A DNA stretch of 49,604 nucleotides. It comes from a virus. Below are positions 45,429 through 49,604 of the stretch, piece by piece. Numbering within the stretch: the first letter of the stretch is position 1; the number at the start of each line of letters is the position of its first letter. Position numbers and translations under genes: made by a program. The notes under the pieces are model-generated. The model was not told the origin of the DNA, did no database searches, and saw nothing but the letters and a program-made list of their open reading frames with translations. Where the stretch lies: the IMG/VR virus record IMGVR_UViG_3300042507_007719, positions 1 through 49,604 of that record. The stretch is one strand, 5' to 3'.

Positions 45429-46124
45429 ATGGATACCGAACAAAACAATGCAGGCGGATTGGAGCTGTTGCTTCCGAGTCCGGAGGGTCAAAGGAAATTT
45501 GAACTGACGCCGCGCGGGTTGCGTTTTTTTGAGCCAATGGGCGTGGAGGAGTGCGCTCAGTTGTTGCGCTCGTTGAAGATGCTGGGGGATCATTTTGAGT
45601 TGTGTTTCGGCAGTGCGGTGAAGGCGACGATGGCGTGGCATGGTGAGGAGCACACGAAGGAGATCCTGGCTCAGTTGGAGTTGCCGCTGGCGGCGGCGCG
45701 GCGGGCGTTGGCGCTGGCGCAGGCGGAGTTGCCGTTCGATACGTGGACGGGACTGACGGCGGAGCATTTGGTGATTCTGTCAGTGGAGTTTAAGGGGCAT
45801 GAGTTGCAGGAGCGATGGGCGCAGCGGGTCGTGGATCATGAGTTGTCGCCGCGGGCGTTGAAGCGTTCGATCGAGCGGGGTGAAGTGGTCACGGATTCGG
45901 AGATGGATGAGGATTCGGGCAAGAAGAGTGGAGGCTTGGGCTTCCTCGATGAGTTGGATTGGGCGTTTGAATCGTGGGCACGGCGGATCGGTGGCCGCAC
46001 GGCGGTATTGGATCTGCCGGTGGAGGATCAGGAGCATTGGATGAAGGGCGTGAAGAAGATCGTGGATCTCTATCATGAGGTGGAGACGCGAGTGGCTTCG
46101 GCGAAAGGAGCGGTCGAGGTATGA
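45429..46124 (+). CDS. Early-region protein, 231 aa, unknown
   Basis: The ATG at 45429 follows a TTTTTT run. The N-terminal domain is mixed (LELLLPSPEGQRKFELTPRG), and the C-terminal part is helical (LTAEHLVILSVEFKGHELQE, LSPRALKRSIERGEVVTDSE, with a possible helix-turn-helix near RALKRSIERG). An acidic linker (DSEMDEDSGKKS) precedes the last helix. It may bind DNA (inference). It is coupled by ATGA to the next gene. Confidence 0.55.
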   Translation: MDTEQNNAGGLELLLPSPEGQRKFELTPRGLRFFEPMGVEECAQLLRSLKMLGDHFELCFGSAVKATMAWHGEEHTKEILAQLELPLAAARRALALAQAELPFDTWTGLTAEHLVILSVEFKGHELQERWAQRVVDHELSPRALKRSIERGEVVTDSEMDEDSGKKSGGLGFLDELDWAFESWARRIGGRTAVLDLPVEDQEHWMKGVKKIVDLYHEVETRVASAKGAVEV

Positions 46125-46339
46125 GCGAGCAGGAGATCGTGCGCGCGTCGAAGCGGTTGGAGGCCGTGCGGCGCGTAAGGCAGGTATTTGCCGAGATGGG
46201 CGCTTTGCTTGTGGATGAGTTGAGCGCAGATGATGCCGAGCGGGTCGTACAAGCGGGACGGACGGCAGCTGCCAATGAATTGGCGCGGGTCTTTGATGAG
46301 GCGCGCGCTGACATGGATGGGGTGCTCAATGCCCGCTGA
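46121..46339 (+). CDS. Helical protein, 72 aa
   Basis: The ATG at 46121 overlaps the upstream stop. MSEQEIVRASKRLEAVRRVR, QVFAEMGALLVDELSADDAE, RVVQAGRTAAANELARVFDE. It is a charged all-helical protein, possibly a coiled coil. It overlaps the next gene by 11 nt. Function unknown. Confidence 0.55.
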   Translation: MSEQEIVRASKRLEAVRRVRQVFAEMGALLVDELSADDAERVVQAGRTAAANELARVFDEARADMDGVLNAR

Positions 46340-46940
46340 ACTTACGGCCATAGATTACAAGGTGGATGGCGTGGCGGAATTTCCGCTGCGGGGCCGGTGC
46401 GCGATGGTGGGGCGGGTAGATGCGGCTGATGCAGAGTTGGTCGCATCGCGGCGCTGGTATTGGAACATCGCGCGAGGAATTTATTGCGCTTCGGAGAGGG
46501 TCATGCTGACTACGCTCTTGTGGCCCAAGGCTTGCGGGAGGGTGGTCTTTGCGAATGGGGATAAAACCGATTGCCGCCGCCGCAATCTGGTGGAGGGTTG
46601 CTATTCACGTAGCGGCATCTGGTTTGATTCAGAGCGCGGCAAATACAATGTGCGCGTAGCAAAGGGTAAAATGCGGTGGCGCGTTCGCTGCGAATCTTTT
46701 GAGGAGGCGCAGGCCATGAGGTCGCAACTGGCGGCCATGACAATGCGGGAATTGGTGTGCTGGAGGGCGCGGCAGGACGAAGTGGTGCCCGAGGAGTTGT
46801 CGTGGCTGGGAGATGACATAGTCCCCATGATCGCGACGCGTTGCGCACATGATGCGGCGCTGGCGGCGCGCAAGGGTTACGAGGCCGGTCTGATGGCCTC
46901 AAGAATTGTGCAAACAAGAAATATGGAAGTCTTCCGTTAA
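46329..46940 (+). CDS. HNH/AP2-like homing-endonuclease relative, probably inactive, 203 aa
   Basis: I chose the ATG at 46329 (MPAELTAIDYKVDGVAEFPL), overlapping the upstream gene by 11 nt. The segment ANGDKTDCRRRNLVEGCYSR matches the second half of an HNH motif (normally DHINGDxxDNRxxNL). The expected DH at its start is replaced by VF. GIWFDSERGKYNVRVAKGKM, then RWRVRCESFEEAQAMRSQLA match an AP2-type DNA-binding domain, which often follows HNH in phage endonucleases. Loss of the catalytic His suggests it now only binds DNA. It sits before the primase, so it may be a replication accessory. Confidence 0.65.
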   Translation: MPAELTAIDYKVDGVAEFPLRGRCAMVGRVDAADAELVASRRWYWNIARGIYCASERVMLTTLLWPKACGRVVFANGDKTDCRRRNLVEGCYSRSGIWFDSERGKYNVRVAKGKMRWRVRCESFEEAQAMRSQLAAMTMRELVCWRARQDEVVPEELSWLGDDIVPMIATRCAHDAALAARKGYEAGLMASRIVQTRNMEVFR

Positions 46941-46961
46941 CAACAATCTGTCCCCACAAGA

Positions 46962-48026
46962 ATGGAATTATCCGAGCTTAAACGCAGGGTCTCACTCCGA
47001 GACATTCTCACCCGTGATGGCGTCAAGATACGTCGATCCGGGGGATCAAGGTTTGCGGCTTTGTGCCCATTTCACAGCGAACGCACGCCTTCCTTCTATA
47101 TCACCGCAAGTCACGCTGGTGATCGTTTCAAGTGCTTTGGGTGTGATGCGGCGGGGGATGTTTTTGACTATTGGATGAGGACGCGGAATGTGTCGCTCGC
47201 GGATGCAAAAAAGTCGCTGTGCTCATCCGAGGGCATTGTGTGGCTTGAGCCGGAGCAGCGTCCGCTGCCGCAAGAGGAAACTGAGGTCGTGCCACTCACC
47301 GGAGAGGGGCTGTCGCTATGGGAGGAAGGCGTGAAGTGTTTGCGGAATTCCGAGGCGGAGCAAAAGCGAATTGCTGAATGGCGTGGTTTCGAATCCGCCA
47401 CTATTCGTGATATGGCCGAGCGCGGATTGATGGGCTTGCCGGTGTATCGTGGGAAGCGGTGCGAGGCTTTCGCCGTAGAAATACCAGATAGCGGAACCAC
47501 AGGCCGCTTTCTTGCGGGTTATCATGTCCATACTCCGAAGCTCAAGGGGCGCTATCGTTTCGAGCCGCAGGGGATTGGTTCGTGGCCATTTGTCATCGGT
47601 GACATCATTCACTGTCACGCATTGGTTGTTTTGGAGGGGCAGTGGGATGCTATTGCATTTTATGATGCTGTCGCTGCCTACAAGACGCCGCTTAAAGGTG
47701 TGGCGATTGTTGGTATACGAGGGGCAACCGCTTGGCGCCGTATTTTGGACTATGAGTGGTCCCCTCAGACCCAGGCATTCATTTTTGCCGATGCAGATGA
47801 AGCCGGATTGGCGTGGCAGCGTTCGGATTCGTTGAGTGGTGCCTTGGCTCTGCGCTGCCGAGCGATCCACTTCTTCTGTTTCAAAGTGGGATCAGACGGA
47901 GTCAAAGATTTCAACGATTGGATGAAACATGATTGGGGCATCACCTCGTCGGATTTACGAGGATTTTTGCGGCACCACTATCTCAATGGCCAAAAAACAA
48001 GGAGTCGAAAATGGCAAACAAAATAA
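46962..48026 (+). CDS. DnaG-type primase with CHC2 zinc finger and TOPRIM, 354 aa
   Basis: The ATG at 46962 has no clear ribosome-binding site. Residues 35-65 hold the CHC2 zinc finger: CPFHSERTPSFYI and FKCFGCDAAGDVFDYWM. The TOPRIM fold appears at about 215-290: LVVLEGQWDAIAFYD (acidic E) and IFADADEAGLAW (DxD). Together this is a bacterial-type primase that makes RNA primers. It lacks the C-terminal DnaB-binding domain of full-length DnaG. It is followed by a D5-type helicase, so the two form a phage replication module. It overlaps the next gene by 16 nt. Confidence 0.85.
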   Translation: MELSELKRRVSLRDILTRDGVKIRRSGGSRFAALCPFHSERTPSFYITASHAGDRFKCFGCDAAGDVFDYWMRTRNVSLADAKKSLCSSEGIVWLEPEQRPLPQEETEVVPLTGEGLSLWEEGVKCLRNSEAEQKRIAEWRGFESATIRDMAERGLMGLPVYRGKRCEAFAVEIPDSGTTGRFLAGYHVHTPKLKGRYRFEPQGIGSWPFVIGDIIHCHALVVLEGQWDAIAFYDAVAAYKTPLKGVAIVGIRGATAWRRILDYEWSPQTQAFIFADADEAGLAWQRSDSLSGALALRCRAIHFFCFKVGSDGVKDFNDWMKHDWGITSSDLRGFLRHHYLNGQKTRSRKWQTK

Positions 48027-49360
48027 AGCCGCGCGGTGAGAATCCGCTGATCCAGATCACTGGTGCAGGTAAGGACCGATTTGATGAGCATCAGATTTAT
48101 CAGAGTCTCATGCTCAAGATCCCACCGATCATGGTGTATGAGGACGATTGGTTTGAGTATGACGGTAAGGCTTGGCGCCCCTCTCGCCGCAAGCAGTATG
48201 TCAGCACGGTCTACGATATTTTGCCGCTCGCACATCGAAGTGCGAGGTTGGCCTCCAACGTGCTGAATGCCGTTGAAGCAGCACGGCAGATGAAGAATGA
48301 AAAGTTGCGCGGAGCTATCGTCTTTGACGACGACGGCAGGGTGCTTGTGAATGTGAATAATGGGGTGTTGCGCGTTTCCGCCGAGGGAGTTGAGTTGCTT
48401 CCTCACGATCCCAACTATCTTTTTACGGGCTGTTTGCCCTCGAACTATCACGCGAACGCGGAATCACCAATTTTTGAGGAAGCACTCAATGCGACCCTGC
48501 ACAATGTGAAGGACAAGTCGCTCTTGCAGTGGTTTGCTGGCTATTGTCTCTTCCCAGACTGCAAGCAGCATGAGGTGTTCCTCATTTGCTACGGGCCGGG
48601 TGGCACGGGTAAAAGCACTTTGGCAGAGGCCATAGTCTCTGCATTCGACGACGATGTGCTGGTGCGAAAGCTCTCTTTGTCGCAGATATGCAGCTCCGGC
48701 CCTGGCTCTTACTCACTTCCGACTCTGGAAAGGGCCATGGTTAATCTCGGGACGGAATTGGACACTGTAGAAGTCGAAGAGTCGGGGACTTTCAAACAGC
48801 TTATCTCAGGAGAGAGCATCGTGGCCCGCGGGATCTACGGCAAGCCGTTCACAATGAATACTACCTGTAAGCATCTGTTCCTTTCAAACGTCATGCCTCG
48901 CTTCAAGCATGGCACAGACGCAGAACTGCGCCGCGCGCGCTTCTTGGCCTTTGGGAAGAAGCCGGAGGCTATAGATAGAACCCTCAAGGAGAAGCTGGTT
49001 GCTCAGAAGGACTACATTCTCTATTGGGCCGTCGAGGGATTGCGCGCCATTTTGGAGGGGGTTTCGGCGCCGTTTGGGGGAGAGGAGAGCAATAATGTTG
49101 TTCGCAGGTTTCAGCTTTCAAACGATCCCGTGCAGTGTTTCGTTAGCGAAAACATCGTTTTTGATCCTGATCATGAAGAGACGAAGGATTCTGTCATGGA
49201 GGCATTCTCTGAATTTCTCGACGCTCATCAATTTGCCCATCGTACGCGGGAATACTTTTTCCGCGCTTTGTATGAGCGCAATCCCGAGATCAGAGTGGTG
49301 GAGTATCGCAATAAGCAGCCTCGTTATTGGCTTCGAGGCGTGCGATTGCTCACCAATTAG
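48011..49360 (+). CDS. D5-type SF3 helicase/primase-helicase, 449 aa
   Basis: The ATG at 48011 follows AAGGAG by 7 nt and overlaps the primase end by 16 nt. The Walker A is CYGPGGTGKSTLAEA (about residues 195-210). After it come RAMVNLGTELDTVEVEES (Walker B-like), KQLISGESIVARG and LFLSNVMPRFK with the sensor Asn, then the arginine-finger-like ELRRARFLAFG, in the order of the D5/P4 C-terminal helicases. The N-terminal 170 residues match the D5_N domain that precedes the ATPase (ALNATLHNVKDKSLLQWFAG). It is the replicative helicase of this phage. Confidence 0.85.
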   Translation: MANKIKPRGENPLIQITGAGKDRFDEHQIYQSLMLKIPPIMVYEDDWFEYDGKAWRPSRRKQYVSTVYDILPLAHRSARLASNVLNAVEAARQMKNEKLRGAIVFDDDGRVLVNVNNGVLRVSAEGVELLPHDPNYLFTGCLPSNYHANAESPIFEEALNATLHNVKDKSLLQWFAGYCLFPDCKQHEVFLICYGPGGTGKSTLAEAIVSAFDDDVLVRKLSLSQICSSGPGSYSLPTLERAMVNLGTELDTVEVEESGTFKQLISGESIVARGIYGKPFTMNTTCKHLFLSNVMPRFKHGTDAELRRARFLAFGKKPEAIDRTLKEKLVAQKDYILYWAVEGLRAILEGVSAPFGGEESNNVVRRFQLSNDPVQCFVSENIVFDPDHEETKDSVMEAFSEFLDAHQFAHRTREYFFRALYERNPEIRVVEYRNKQPRYWLRGVRLLTN

Positions 49361-49604
49361 CGCCCCTGCGCTTCTCCTTGCGATCCTCTTAGCTATCGCT
49401 TTTCAGGAATGTGATAGGATGGGATCTTTTTTTACCCAACTTACCCAACTTACCCAAGCATTTCCTGTATGTTTTTTGAAAAGAAGGAGTGAAGTAGTAT
49501 ATAGGGGGACTTTGGGAGTTTGCCTGCGAAGGTTGGGTATTCGCCCACCACCATGGTAAAGGAATCTATTAACCTGCAAAAGCGTCAGGTTTGAGCGAAG
49601 CGAC
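49361..49604. other. Intergenic end region with TTACCCAAC repeats
   Basis: No convincing gene lies here. TTACCCAAC is repeated at 49432-49440 and 49441-49449, and TTACCCAAG at 49450-49458. GTTGGGTA, the complement of the core, occurs at 49532-49539. A T-run precedes the first copy, and TAGTATATAGGGGGAC (49496-49510) lies between. The only frame (through the repeats) reads TQLTQLTQ with unnatural composition. The repeats could be an origin, a partition site or part of an RNA. Confidence 0.7.

Noticed and set aside
48999-49559. 186-residue protein at the right end
   Set aside because: It overlaps the helicase gene in another frame and reads through the TTACCCAAC repeats, giving unnatural TQLTQLTQ.

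Overview
This window is most of the genome of a temperate, long-tailed (siphovirus-type) bacteriophage. The evidence is an ordered head-to-tail gene block (gpW-like joiner, lambda-type portal, prohead protease/scaffold, decoration and capsid proteins, tail tube, tape measure, tail fibres), a lysis cassette, a tyrosine integrase beside an att-like tRNA 3' fragment, and a CHC2/TOPRIM primase with a D5-type SF3 helicase. The DNA is GC-rich. No gene fixes the host. Protein resemblances and the start-site signals make a Verrucomicrobiota-like host my weak guess, and that is inference only.

Layout. (1) Positions 1-3,660 lie on the minus strand: very small genes, a putative HTH protein (999-1757), a strange GCGC-rich gene (2038-3018) and an XRE-like repressor candidate (3406-3624). 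They are separated by strong hairpins and terminators, a 16-bp palindrome and a 76-bp tandem repeat array. (2) Positions 3,700-8,200 hold a tightly overlapping plus-strand operon: small regulators, a winged-helix protein, and three sugar or methyl-transfer genes (GT9, FkbM, DUF5672-like). (3) Positions 8,200-19,300 hold the head module, with a giant 1548-residue modular protein between portal and protease. (4) Positions 19,300-28,850 hold head-tail completion, a metallophosphoesterase-like protein, a GNAT acetyltransferase, the tail tube, chaperone and tape measure, and the tail tip. (5) Positions 28,850-41,070 hold large adhesion or fibre proteins, with several internal gene duplications. (6) Positions 41,100-42,010 hold lysis genes: holin-like protein, spanin-like lipoprotein and M15 endolysin. 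(7) Positions 42,000-43,940 hold the lysogeny module: RHH regulators, an excisionase-like protein, the integrase, and an attP-like site with arm-type repeats on both sides. (8) Positions 44,000-49,400 hold early or replication genes. A structured repeat region follows.

Genes are mostly coupled by ATGA/GTGA overlaps. Where they are not, a TTGACA hexamer repeatedly sits 13-16 nt before the start codon, often with the preceding gene's TGA stop inside it. No large terminase is recognisable in the window; it probably lies outside. Phage genes occur on both sides of the att-like site, so the sequence is probably a free or circularly permuted phage genome rather than an integrated prophage end.

Most interesting: the TTGACA start-associated element; the giant protein with recurring (I/V/T)E(F/L/M)(S/A)-type motifs that look like processing sites; a terminator-like hairpin whose loop holds the protease start codon; the 76-bp repeat array; and twin 24-bp repeats in front of two consecutive genes.
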